A stretch of 64,000 bases of DNA from Ligustrum vulgare (taxonomy: Eukaryota; Streptophyta; Magnoliopsida; Lamiales; Oleaceae): NCBI GenBank assembly GCA_963555705.1, contig OY743172.1, positions 25,543,446-25,607,445 on the forward strand, given 5' to 3'. This document shows, piece by piece, positions 35,024 to 46,440 of this stretch (positions are counted from its first letter, which is position 1; every line of letters begins with the position of its first letter). Both the position numbers and the translations under genes were made by a program. The notes under the pieces are model-generated. The model was not told where the DNA came from, ran no database searches, and worked only from the letters and a program-made list of their open reading frames with translations.

Positions 35024-36653
35024 TGTTGGTGCATTTTACATGCATATTTCATATATTTTTTGTAGTACTTTTTGAGTAATTTGGACAAATACCTACTTAA
35101 TTGTGCATATTTTGTGGTTAAATAGGTTTAACAATCAACTTCATGGAGAAAGTACAAGATAGGAGCTAAATGGATGAATAATTGAAGAAATTGAGGAGAA
35201 AATAGTCAAATCCTTCAAAGAGCCAAAGTTTGGGGACCAAATTGTCACTTCCAGAAAGTTGTGGATTGCATGTGCAATTGATCAAACGACTAAATTGCAA
35301 GTTTCCAAAGTTGACGGACTCAAATGCACTTTTGGAAGGGCTCAATTGAAATAAATCAGAAACTTTGGGGACCAAGTTGATCTACACTGAAAGTTGAAGG
35401 ACCCATTGCAAATCATTAAAGAAAGGAAATGCCAAGTGAACCACGCGATCGCGTGGCTCGACCAGGTCGCATTCCTGAACTCGGCCAAAAATCAAGGCAG
35501 AAAGTTTTCAGCTAAACCACGCGATCGCGAGGCATTCATCCACGCGATCGCGTGGTCAAAAATTTGAACTGAATTCTGGGCCGACCCGGTTCGGCCCAAA
35601 CGATGAAGGATGCAGATCTACGTGATTTTTGGATGATTTTGGCTAGGGTTTCACAATTTTTACTCCATTTGTCACTCCAAAAACATTTTCTCTCTTTTGT
35701 TCTTCATTATTCTTGCTATTTTCTTGTCATTTTCCTTTGTAATTAGTTAGTATAGTTGATGAATGTTGATGAAGGAAAGAGATACCAACAACATTGTAGA
35801 AGAACTTTGATGTTTTGAAGCTTCAAGCATTGTTGAAGGGGAGTTTTTATTTTAAATCTTCATATTTCTTCATTTACTTGAATCTATTGTTGAAATGATG
35901 TATTTAATTATTGAATTTCATTGTTATTTCATCATGGGCTAAACTATTTTGTGTTTGGATTATTGATGAAGTTTGACCTAGCTTAGTTGATTTTAATGCT
36001 TGTATTAAGAATTTAGGCTATTTATTATCTTATACATTTATTGTTGTATTTATTGACTTGCATTTATTGTGGCCACATTTATACTTGAATTTCATGGGAT
36101 GTGCAATTATTGAGAAATTGTTGTATATTTTATATCAATACAATATTTGCTCTAGGTTCTTGTATAGGATAGAGATATACCTAAAACCCTAGATGACCCA
36201 TTGAGCTATTTTCACAAAGGTTTAATGCAATTGGTGTGTTTTTAATCGACATAGAGATATAGTAGGTTAATTCCACTAATTAGGGTTGATTTCACTCAAG
36301 AGAGGTAATTGGCTAAGCTTGAAAAATCGGGTCTAACATGATTAATGAATTGTGTTTCTATTTGCTTGTTGAAAATTCAATTAGGTAATGGTCAAGTGGA
36401 ATCAAGAATCTCAACACTCCTTTATCATCTATTTATCATCATTTCCTAGTTATTTACTTACAATTGCGATTTTAGCTCTAGTATTAAATCATTTCCAAAA
36501 CCAAAACTTTATTGTGTGAATTCCTTGGTTAAATTAATTAAAATTAGGGTGTAATTGAAATAGACAATCCTTGTAGGATAGATAAATCGGACTTATTTAG
36601 CCCACTATCACTTGTATGCGATACGCGTACTTGCGGTGTGTTTTTAGCGAACA
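35024..36653 (+). mobile_element. Solo LTR (1630 bp) inserted in the Tat element
   Basis: TGTTGGTGCATTTTACATGC...TTTTTAGCGAACA flanked by the 5-bp duplication ATATA (35019-35023, 36654-36658). Three copies of the 16-bp palindrome CCACGCGATCGCGTGG at 35441-35456, 35517-35532 (one change) and 35540-35555. The family resembles LTRs of large Ty3/gypsy elements, lineage undecided. No internal region, so formed by LTR-LTR recombination. Confidence 0.85.
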
Positions 36654-36928
36654 ATATACAAATTTATTCATATCAGAATTTCTACAAGAAGTTCTTGGGG
36701 CATACCCCGGGCTTTTCACTAAGATTACAAAAAAAAAAATACACAAACAAGCATCATTGCTGGGAGTCACGGTCGCTGGCACCGCCGGCCTCTTCGTCGA
36801 AAGCAACCTCCTCTTTGTCTTCCTCAAGGAAGGGCGTCAGGTTGAGACCTTTAGCTCCTAAGGGAAGTGGGATAGAGGACTAGTATCAAGGTCAGGGGCA
36901 TGAAGCGGGATCCATGCTCAAGCTTGTC

Positions 36929-38632
36929 TCATTCCTTGAGCATTGGACTCCAAGGCATAAGTCCCCAAGGCCAGATTGTACTCTTCCGATTTCTTGAAGG
37001 CCTCGACTGCCTCAACCTTAGCAGTAGCAATTTCCTCGTGGCACGGTGAAGGTCCTCAGCCAGCTTACGATTCTCCTCCCATGCAAGGTCCCTGTCTTCC
37101 GTCATTAGGGCCAAATCAGTCTCGACCCGAGCAAGTTTTTCTTCAGCATTGTTGGCCCGAGTTGCCTTGTACTGCACTGAGTGCACGGAGTTGACTTGAC
37201 GTCTCACCTCGATTTACACCTTGAGTAATGAGACCTTGGCCAATGCTTATCAGCTGATCAAGATGAAAACTTGTGTTATTTTCATAAAAATTGAATGGAC
37301 ACAAGAAGTACCAAGGAATTTTCTTGAAATTACCTTGACAGCTGCATTTAAAAAAAGGTCGGCCCCATGTTCGAATGAGGCTTCTTTAGAATATTTCTCA
37401 AGAAGCCCAGGATGGTAACTCTCCTCTAATTTCTTCCTTAAGTCCGCTAAGTAGGGGCCTCTGAGGCAGGCTCGGGAGCAAGGGAAGATCGAGCACTTTC
37501 CTCCCTAGGAGGGGGACGGCGTGTACCTTGGCTAGCTTCCCTTCGAGGAGGAACATCAACATTCCTCCTGGATGTTTCTCCTGACCCAGACTGATTCTGG
37601 TACGGTCTCTTCTGGGGCCGTCGCCGGACAATCCTGCCATATTTTCTCTTGGTTGCAACCCGAGCTCTCTCCTCGGCTGCTTTCCTTAGCTTATCTCCAT
37701 CAAATGCCATCCCTACAAGGGTCGAGCAAAACCGATAAGGTATAATGGTAAAGTCTAGGAAGACGACATGTTTTAGAAGAAAGATAAAATCAAATATTAC
37801 TTAATTTACAAGGCTGGGGCCTACCGGGCTCCAAGTCAAGGCCAGCCTGACCTAAAATCTTGTTCATAGTTATATCTGAAGCCTCCTCGGCCAAAATTCC
37901 AAAATCACAAACCCTTATTGCATCGGCCAGGAGGTCGGCCATCTTTATTTCCCTATATTTCACATCCTATTAATGTAAAAATATATTTTCACCTTCCCGG
38001 TGCTTAATGTAAAAAAATCGTTCCTTCCAGTACTTCAAAGAAGAAGGGACCCAAGGCACCTCAAACCTTCCCTTCCCACATAAATAGACGAAGTAGTTAC
38101 ATCGAGGTAAAAAATTCAATTCCAAAAGAAAGTTACAAAGGTTTACGGTGGGCTCGATCCCTAAACTCCTACACTAAATGAAAAAATAAACCAATATCCT
38201 CCACCTGTTTGGAGCAAGCTGTCCGGGAAGGATGCTTGCAGTAAACAGGAAGTCCACAAAAAAATGGTGTAAGGGAAACCTAAGACCTGCCACTAGTGAT
38301 TCGTGGAACACTACCGTTTCCCCTTCCCGACAGTAATAGGAAACATCATCTCTCTCGGGAACCCGGGCTATATACTTATCTGAGAGGCCAAATCTCCTCA
38401 TATCTGCCTCAACCATATGTTCTTTCATCCTACTATTGAATGTGGGTAACTCTAGGTCGGGAGAGCCCGGTCCCTCATTAAGGTCGGGATTATCATCTAC
38501 TCCCTCTTCACTACTCGACTCGTCACCCCTAGAGGGTGGCAGTGGCTGGTAAAATCTTAATGGATCGACATCTAGATCCTCGTCCATGTTCTCTACTTCC
38601 CTAAGGTCACTTATGGTCACTTGCCTTACCAT
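36929..38632 (-). pseudogene. Antisense gene of the Tat element
   Basis: Opposite in strand to gag-pol and placed between integrase and the 3' LTR. The first exon-like frame 38632-38174 begins MVRQVTISDLREVENMDEDL and has an acidic region, then a conserved-looking LRFPLHHFFVDFL...PNRWRILVYF. Downstream fragments include LKYWKERFF (about 38010-38040), a basic frame at 37710-37447 and a coiled-coil-like frame at 37207-36929 (ARVETDLALMTEDRDLAWEE). Antisense frames in this place are known for Retand-type Tat elements; their function is unknown. Introns or breaks separate the pieces. Confidence 0.7.
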
Positions 38633-38994
38633 TTTTCCTAAGAATAAATTACGAAAATAAAAAGGTCGCGTAGGGTCGAGCTTACCTAAAGGTATTGTTG
38701 TTTGGAGGTTAGATCATGCTAGTTGCTCGAGGAGTTCTCTAGTTTCTCACAAAATCGCAAAGTAAAAAGAATGAGAGAATATGGAGCACATATATATAGG
38801 CAAAAATGGCAGGTAATTTTTTAAATCTCCGCCCTCACTTTGGACATGTGTCCATAATCCGATTGAGCACTATTCACCGCCTTGCATTAATTGAAGAGAG
38901 AACATTTGGCAAAACGCGTCATTAGCCATCTGAAATAAATGTGATAGCTGTCAAAAGTTAAATGCATTCAGAGATCTATTGTTGATCCCTGATG

Positions 38995-39006
38995 CTCGGG
39001 GGCCAA
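38995..39006 (+). other. Polypurine-like tract before the 3' LTR of the Tat element
   Basis: GCTCGGGGGCCA directly before the LTR start TGATCGG at 39007; G-rich although not purely purine. Confidence 0.45.
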
Positions 39007-39223
39007 TGATCGGTACAATTTCGCGATGCCCTAGGATGGGCTAGGGGTTTGAAACATGACAGGTCAGACCATTTTGGTCATAAGGTAAGCCTGTGTGCTC
39101 GATCTCTCTATAGTCAGTAACCAAGAGATCGAAAGGTCGGGCAATAATGCCAGGCCAAACATAGATCGGGCCTTTTCCCGGCCTCATTAGGTTCTTCAAT
39201 ACACTTACTCATAGGACAACTTA
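39007..39223 (+). repeat. 3' LTR of the Tat element, left piece
   Basis: Matches the first part of 27859-28621 and stops at GACAACTTA, where LTR C is inserted; continues at 43962. Confidence 0.9.
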
Positions 39224-39755
39224 TGATGTGATCCCAGACACGGGAATCATGATAAAGACACAGAATAAATGAAAAATGATACGAATCGAGATGTGCGGAA
39301 TTAAACGCCGAAAAGTTCCGAACCCAGGTTGTGGATGGACAGTGGAATCTTGACCCGACAATCACGACGTGAAGATCAACGATGCGGATTGAAGAGCTAA
39401 GACTTTCGAAACGCCACAAGAAATTGTCCAATTTCCTTGATAAGTTCCTGATTTTGAACGCCACAAATACTCCCGTGAATATTTGACAAGTTCTGGATGA
39501 ACGCCACAAGATAATCAATCTTGATAAGTTCGGATTTGTAATGTGAATCCACACCATAAAAAATTGAAAAACATTCAATCTCTTTTTCCAAATTCAAAGT
39601 CTGAAATACAATGAATGAAAAATGCGTATAAATAAACAAATAAAAACCCTAGACGCGAATGGGCTCAAAATAGACTCATAATTGACCTAAAATACTAAAA
39701 TAGGAAAAGGAAATAAAATATGCGAGATTCTGAAAAAATTTGATCCACCGCCTAG

Positions 39756-39918
39756 TTACGGCCGTAAATACCGAGCTTACAGCCGTAAGCCCCTCTCGAG
39801 TCCAAAGTTTATACCACAATTACGACCGTGACGAATTTGATTACGGTCGTAAGTCATGTTCTGCCCAAAAATTGCAATAGCTGCGTTACGGCCATAATTC
39901 CAACGGTTACGGCCGTAA
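39756..39918. promoter_or_regulatory. Phased palindrome array in the left LTR of element B
   Basis: Six motifs start at 39756, 39777, 39820, 39841, 39886 and 39907: three pairs, each 21 bp apart. TATA-like ATTTATACGC (minus strand, about 39626-39635) lies 120 bp away, on the transcription side. Confidence 0.7.
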
Positions 39919-40139
39919 AAGGCATTCTGCTTAATTTTCTGGTTCTTTTCGACACGGTTTGATCTTCAAAGCTCGTCGAACCTGCTGAATTCTTATTTTG
40001 GCTTGAATATTTAAATTTTCCCGTCAAGCCTGCTATGATTTGTATTATCACGGTTCTGGATCACATCATACCCTCCTTCTTTAGGATGATTCATCCCGAA
40101 TCATAGCTTTGTTCATGAGTTACCGTTGCTCCTCCTGGA

Positions 40140-42480
40140 TCAAATGGAAAATTTCTGCTTCCATTTCAATAAATTGTGCTCCTTTGATTGGAAAACACGG
40201 AAGAGATGGAGCTTGAACTTCCTTTGCCATTTGTAGTGTGGTTGAAGCTTCCAAACATAATTAGCCTGCAAGAAAGAATTAAATAAAAAGGGGTGGGAAA
40301 TGTTAGTTTCATGAAGTACAAGGTATGGATCCTTGTATTCAAAATCAACCATCACCAACTCCACTTTTTGGACCATGAGGCTCTTCTCTTCGCTTCTTTC
40401 CTCCTTTGCAATTTCTTGTTCAGTTCTTTTATCTTCAAACTCAACCACATCTCCTACCTCCACATTTGTGTCACCATGTTAATGTACTACCTCATCACTA
40501 CCAAAATTTGGATCTTCCCATTCAAAGCTCAAATTTTGGACTTCTACCCCAACTTTCAATTTTTCCTCATCAAATTTTGGAGTTTGATCACCTAACTTCA
40601 CCTTTTCATCTCCTACCACAAAATTCGGGGTCTCTTCAACTACTTCTAATTCATGTTTCAAGTCTCCCTCCTTCTTTTCAACATCCATATCCCGAGGCTC
40701 AACTATAACATGTATTTCACTCTCCTCTAGCCATTTAACCACAACCTCTCTTTTCTCCTTCTTACTTTGCAACTTAGTCAAATATATTCTTTCTGCCTCC
40801 TGTTCACACTAGGGCTGCACAAAAAAAAAACCGTCAAATCGCAAACCGAATCTAAACCGTTAGTTTTAAACCGTTGGTTCGGTTCCACGTGGACCTGCCA
40901 ATATTTTCAAACCAAACTAAACCAAACCGTTTCAAAATGGTTTGGTTTAGGTTTCAATTTTTTAAAACCGCTTAAACCAAACCAAACCGCTAATTTTTTT
41001 AATTAAAAAATTAATTTTTATTCATTTAAATTTAGAGTTTTTTCCCAAAAATTTTCAAATTTATCTAATGAATAAAAGTTCTTGTCTTTTTTTTTAAAAA
41101 AAAAAAGTTATTGTCTAATGTCTAACCACAAAATCTGATTAACCTTTAACTCATAACACCTTTTAAAAACATACTTCAATCCTAAAACCCCATTAACATA
41201 TAACCCACACCATCCTTAAATCACATACTCAAACCTCAAAAGCTCATTTAATAAAGATGCAAACAAAAAATGTTCCCACTTCTTAATTCAATCAGTAATT
41301 TTCTGTTTTCATTCGTCTTCCTCGTTTCCTTCCAACTTCCAAGTTCCTCTTCACTAATATCAATTAGATTCTTATAACAATAGACACAGGTGATAGGTGT
41401 ACTTTCAATTTCTTCCTGCATTTGATTTTATTTTAGAGAGTCATGGAAGATGTTTCGATCTATATCAACAGGTTCGAATCAGGGTAAGAATTTGAATATC
41501 ACTTGTTTAAGTTTCTTTGCAAGCAATATCATTCGATTATTTTATTTATTTTCTTAGAATTTACTCCTTGTTAAATTTCAGAATCTGGACAACAAAGATA
41601 AGCTAGCAAGAAGAGAGCCAAGAAAAAAATATGATTATTGTGAAAAATTGTATAAGCATCATACTGATAATTGCGGGACTAGTACTTTATCAAATCATAT
41701 CACACATTTATGCAAGAAAAGTATCTGTATATGGTTTCAAATAAAAAGCAAAAAAGAATGACTAGCTATGGTATGTCTTAGACTAGTGATTTTTCTAAGA
41801 ATTTTGATGACGATGACCTATCATGTTTGTTCGGAAAGAAGTTAGGGAATAAATACAATGCAATTACAAATTTACAATTGTTATTTAACTTCATGTTTTT
41901 ATTTTGAATTGAAAACAAATTCGAATGAATTTAACATCTAACATTATTAATTCTCGTATTTGCTTATATATTAACTTATTTTATCTTTATATTAAAATAT
42001 ATGAGTTAATTTAACGTCTAAAATATATTATATTATGTCGACAGGTAAAAATCGCGGATTAAAACCGAACCAAACCGCAAAAAATGGTTTGGTTTGGTTT
42101 CTAAAATGAAATGGTTTGGTTTGGTTTGAGAAAATGCCAAACTGCTTGAAATGGTATGGTTTGAAAATATGTCAAAAATCGCCCAAATCGGATCGCGTTC
42201 ACCCCTAGTTCACACCTCAATCTTTCTTCATAAATTTCTTTTTGAATTTTCAAAATTGCTTTTGGTTCAATCTCTTCTCCCCGCTTAACCATGATTCCAT
42301 CCCTAGGTTTATGATCACACCTATATTCCCTCCTAGCTCTAGAATCCGATTGAGATCGCTCCATTTGCAAAGTAGCTACCTCCTTTTCTCATTTATCCAA
42401 CCTCTTCTCAACATCATGCAAAAACCTCAACATACGGTCTTTAACGTTTTCTTGAAAATTGGACATTGTGAAATTTATGT
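40140..42480 (-). pseudogene. Glu-rich coiled-coil protein of element B, split by hAT
   Basis: Minus strand: the N-terminal part near 42465-42216 (starts MSNFQENVKDRML; has a stop near 42390), interrupted by the hAT at 42207-40810, then 40781-40479 (KLQSKKEKREVVVKWLEESE) and 40463-40140. The last part (EYKDPYLVLHETNISHPFLF) is clearly the same domain as the C-terminus in element A (EYKDLYLVHGDANISLP). No protease-like region is seen in B. Function unknown. Confidence 0.6.
40810..42207. mobile_element. hAT element inside element B
   Basis: Perfect 8-bp target duplication GTTCACAC (40802-40809, 42208-42215) and inverted ends TAGGGCTGCAC / TAGGGGTGAACG. Subterminal AACCGTT/GGTTTGGTTT repeats. 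The interior keeps a BED-type zinc-finger remnant at about 41621-41720 (YDYCEKLYKHHTDNCGTSTL then SNHITHLC), which has lost the first Cys. No transposase catalytic part, so it is an internally deleted hAT. Confidence 0.88.
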
Positions 42481-43318
42481 GGAACGAAACGGAAAAGAAT
42501 AATGAAAACAAAGGATCTAGAAATTCAAGAAAGTGGTTCTTGAATGGACCCTTTTTTTTTATATTCTGCTAGAAAACTTGACTACGAGTATAGCAGAAAA
42601 AAAGGAACTGAATTTGGACGAAAAACGAACAAGAAAATCACTTTTGAATTTTTTGGAACGATTTTTCTTATGAATTAAAAACTGGAAAAGCTCAACTGGT
42701 ACAAAGAACAAGAAAAATTGAAAATAAAGACTCAAACAACAAAAATAGGGTATGGATGATTTTGTGCGGACTCGATGATAAAACACAAAATCAAACTTGA
42801 TAGAATAATCTGAATCCAGAGTCCAGCTCTTTTACCAAATGATACGAATCGAGATGCGCGGAATTAAACGCTAGAAAGTTCCGAACCCAGGTTGTGGATG
42901 GACGGTGGAATCTTGACCCGGCAATCACGATGCGAAGATCGACGATGCGGATTGAAGAACCAAGACTTTCGAAATGCCACAAGGAATTGTCTAATTTCCT
43001 TGATAAGTTCCTAATTTTGAACGCCACAAATACTCCCGCGAATATTTGATAAGTTCTGGATGAACACCACAAGATAATCAATCTTGATAAGTTTGGGTTT
43101 GTAATGTGAATCCACACATTAAACAATTGAAAAACATTCAATCTCTCTTTTCAAATTCAAAGTTTGAAATACAATGAATGGAAAAGGCGTATAAATAAGC
43201 AAACAAAAACCTTAGACGCGAATGGGCTCAAAATAGACTCCTAAATGACCTAAAATACTAAAATAGAAAAATGAAATAAAATATATGAAATTCTGGAAAA
43301 ATCTGATCCGCCTCCTAG

Positions 43319-43452
43319 TTACGGCTGTAAATACCGGGCTTACGACCGTAAGCCCCTATTGGGTCCAAAGTTGATACCACAGTTACGGCCGTGACGAATT
43401 TGATTATGGCCGTAAGTCATGTTCTGCCCAAAAATTGTGGTTACGGCCGTAA
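43319..43452. promoter_or_regulatory. Phased palindrome array in the right LTR of element B
   Basis: Five motifs start at 43319, 43340, 43383, 43404 and 43441. The first four form two 21-bp pairs; a 29-bp deletion relative to the left LTR removed one motif. Confidence 0.65.
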
Positions 43453-43961
43453 AAGGCCTTCTGCTTAATTTTCTGATTCTTTTCGACACGGTTTGATCTT
43501 CAAAGCTCGTCGGACCTGCTGAATTCTTGTTTTGGCTTGAATATTTAAATTTTCCCGTCAAGCCTGCTATGAAAACGCCAGAAAATTCAGAACCCAACGG
43601 ACGTGGAATCTTGACCCGACAATCACGACGCGAAGATTCGACGATGCGGATTTAAGAACCAAGACTTGCGAAACGCTACAAGGATCTGTCCAGCTTCCTT
43701 GATATGTTTCTGGTTTGGAACGCCACATATTCTCGCGAATATTTGGTAAGTTCGATTGAACGCTACAAGAAATAATCTTGATAAGTTTGAAAGAAAATAT
43801 AGAAATTTCTGCCCCTCGAACTTTCCCCCCTCTGACTTAGCTTGATCCATTCGCTTTCTCGGCTCGACTCTAACATGAAAATTGCTCCGTTTCTCACGTA
43901 GATCACTGTCGTATCGCCGGTAGTTGACTTCTCCTTTCGATTCCTATTTTGGATCATATCA

Positions 43962-44516
43962 GCTTACTTGCCCGGGCTTCCCTTGTCATAAGGACGGGTG
44001 TTCCCGTCCTCTCTTGACCTATTCCTTTTATATTTGGTGGTCGGTCGATCCTGACCACATTACTCCTAAAGGCCCAATACAAATAGGACTCTAATCATTT
44101 TTCGTTTATGGGTTTCATCAATGGGCTACTTTCTTGGGCCCCCCAAGTCAAGACGTAATGTATAAGGAAACATCATAAAAAATGGGGAGCTCAATTCTTG
44201 TAAGGTTAGAACTCTTCTTAAAAGGTAAGTTTATACCAAAAGGGCTCCTTCTTTAATTAAAGAAGGTTATGGATTTTTCATCCATATAAATACAGCTCCT
44301 TTGATCACGTATTATTCATTCATAATTCTTCACGTATTTCTAATTATATATTTTCTCTCTACTTTTCTCCAGAATACTAATTCTCACACTGGAGGGACGA
44401 CGTGAAGAATCTTCCTCGCCTTTTTGCAGGTCATCCAAGATGCATCCATCCATATTTTCCAGTAATCAAGCAACTTTAGATCTTTCCACGTCAAGTTAGG
44501 AATTTTTACAGCATCA
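43962..44516 (+). repeat. 3' LTR of the Tat element, right piece
   Basis: Continues the LTR from CTTACTTGCCCGGG to TTTACAGCATCA, followed by the target duplication TAACT. TATA-like CCATATAAATACAG near 44281. Confidence 0.9.
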
Positions 44517-44521
44517 TAACT

Positions 44522-46208
44522 AATATTTTGAAAAATTTACAATTTTATGTGTGAGTATATAACTACCAATTACTTATGAAGTTAATGTGAAATATTTATC
44601 GACTATGTAACATGTCGTGTGAAGTTAATGAAATTTATGGACTATATATCATACTGTGAAGTAGAATAGAAATGTCATGTAATGATAGTTAACAAGTTTG
44701 GAAATTATATTAGGATCGATTGGCCCAACAATACAAACATGCATGAAAGAATATGGTCTCTCTCTTCTAAAATATATTACTCTCTCTCTCTCCCATCATT
44801 ATATGGTCTCCCTCTTCTAAAATATATTACCCTCTATCCAAAATCCTTAAAAATCAGCCCATAATTATCGCCATGATCTCTATCCAAAATAATCTCGTTT
44901 CCAATTTGTGTTTTCCAAGGTGATTTTTTCTTTTGCTACAGAAATTTTATTTAAATAATAATTTGTTGTGGTTATAGCCATTTTCTTTTTTATACACATA
45001 TTCAGGGAGCTTTTTTGGGTTGTTACAGGTCAATTTAAATTTAAGTGATATTCCCTACATGATTGATAACACATTGCGTAATTTTTATTGAAATTTAATT
45101 TAAGTCATATTCCCTTATGATTCATACAAGTCATGTAATTCATGATTAAATATGTCAAGTGGTCTATAACATTATTTGTAACATTACAAATTTGATTGCA
45201 GGGTATTTGTGATTGAATATGCTGACTTATCAACAAAGTTCGGTGAGATGACAATAAAATTCTCGGTGTCCGAGGCACACACCCAATTGTTCATGTTCGT
45301 TGTGTCAATGCATAAAGACAAGGGTATTGTGTACAAGTGATGGCATATGAGGGATTGAGACTAGTTTTATTATATGTAAAGTATTTAGTTATTTTTTCTC
45401 TATTACGGATCTGTAATTTGTATTGTAATTAAAAGACTTAAAGACATGTAAGAGCTATATTGTAATTTTTCTTTATTATTACATGAGTTGTACTACAATT
45501 TTTTTACATTGTATAATTCTTGATGATACAGATAGGTATTGTAATTTAACTTTAGGTTGTATGAAAAGTTGGTTGATTATAGACCGTTAACTTGAATTTG
45601 AAACTTCCTAAGAGTTGTATTGCAAATCTTTTTATTCATTACAGATTATGTAATGGAGAAAATACGACTCTCAAACCGACTACATATAAACATATATTTT
45701 ATGAAAATTACAGTACCTGTAATCACAATAAAATGATGAGATTGTCAATAAAATTATATAGTAAACATATGTTACGAATTACAATATGCATAATGAAAAA
45801 TATTATTACTCATTGAGTAACAGATCCATTACTCACATGTAATATATGTAATTATTTTAAAGCGAATACATTACTCCATTGCATCTTGATATTAGATCAT
45901 GCATCAAATGTTTGTTTGTTTTTCCCCCCTTTTTATGGTAAATCACAGTTTATTTTTGTAGCACCATTAATTCTCGAATTTGTAAATTCCATAATTAATT
46001 TTGTATTTTATGGTAACAACATTTCTACAATTACTGATGGTGATAACTACCTAATTTAATAACTAATTACAATCTCTCCCATAATATCAATCTCATGAAT
46101 TTTTTATGATTACTAATTTACTAATTTGTAACTTTCCTATTTAGCCCTTGTTTGAAGTTGATTTTAAAGAGTTTATTTGATGAAATAGTTTTTTTAATAG
46201 TAATTTGT
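44522..46208. other. Intergenic, AT-rich
   Basis: No supported gene. TC-microsatellite near 44774-44795. 45240-45350 is slightly less AT-rich but has no open frame. Confidence 0.4.
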
Positions 46209-46440
46209 AGGAGAATATGTGGCAAAAGGTAGATAATCTCTTTATGAATTTATGTGTAATATTATTTTGTTGATAAATATATAGTTAAAAAAAGAAAGAG
46301 AGAAAATGTGTTTTGTGTTCATAATGGGGCCAAAAGAGGCTTAATTGTCTATATCTATATCTATACCACTTCAAAAAGTGGCTTAAAGGGAGAAATTTTT
46401 TTTGACGTTTCTATCCTTGCTACTTTTTAGTAATTTCATA
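46209..46440. repeat. 232-bp repeat, copy 1 (with Helitron at its edge)
   Basis: AGGAGAATATGTGG...TAATTTCATA, about 90% like 48245-48477 by eye; the Helitron terminus CTAG follows directly. Confidence 0.6.

Larger units (their letters stand above)
39277..43572 (-). mobile_element. Element B: non-autonomous LTR retrotransposon
   Basis: LTRs 39277-40068 and 42840-43572 share TGATACGAATCGAG (plus view). The left one ends GGATCACATCA followed by a minus-strand purine tract (40070-40083). The right one stops at GCTATGA, about 31 bp before the expected end. PBS-like TGGTAAAAGAGC (minus strand, about 42826-42837) next to the right LTR resembles the initiator-tRNA-Met site TGGTATCAGAGC. The interior encodes only a Glu-rich protein and is split by a hAT element. 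Confidence 0.8.
39224..43961 (-). mobile_element. LTR C (array-less solo LTR) split by element B
   Basis: Ends TGATGTGATCC (39224) and GGATCATATCA (to 43961), flanked by ACTTA (39219-39223) and GCTTA (43962-43966), a 5-bp duplication with one change in the Tat LTR. The C sequence itself is only about 39224-39276 plus 43573-43961. Read on the minus strand it follows the 18.6-kb solo LTR (GATCTACGTG..AAACGGAGCAA; GTCGAGCCGAGAAA) and then jumps past the palindrome array and TATA region to the ACTTATCAAG part. So the whole array has been deleted here. Confidence 0.7.
27859..44516 (+). mobile_element. Tat-lineage Ty3/gypsy retrotransposon with nested insertions
   Basis: LTRs TGATCGG...CA, perfect 5-bp target duplication TAACT (27854-27858, 44517-44521). 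Order LTR, PBS-like site, gag, protease, RT, RNase H, archaeal-type RNase H, integrase, 49-bp repeats, antisense gene, purine tract, LTR. The second RNase H and the antisense gene after integrase are hallmarks described for the Tat branch (Retand/Ogre relatives). About 6.4 kb is later insertions: a solo LTR (35024-36653) and the C/B/hAT nest (39224-43961). Multiple stops and lost catalytic residues make it inactive. Confidence 0.93.

Noticed and set aside
45190..45360. Possible gene fragment in the intergenic region after the Tat element
   Set aside because: Several stops in each frame and no family recognised.
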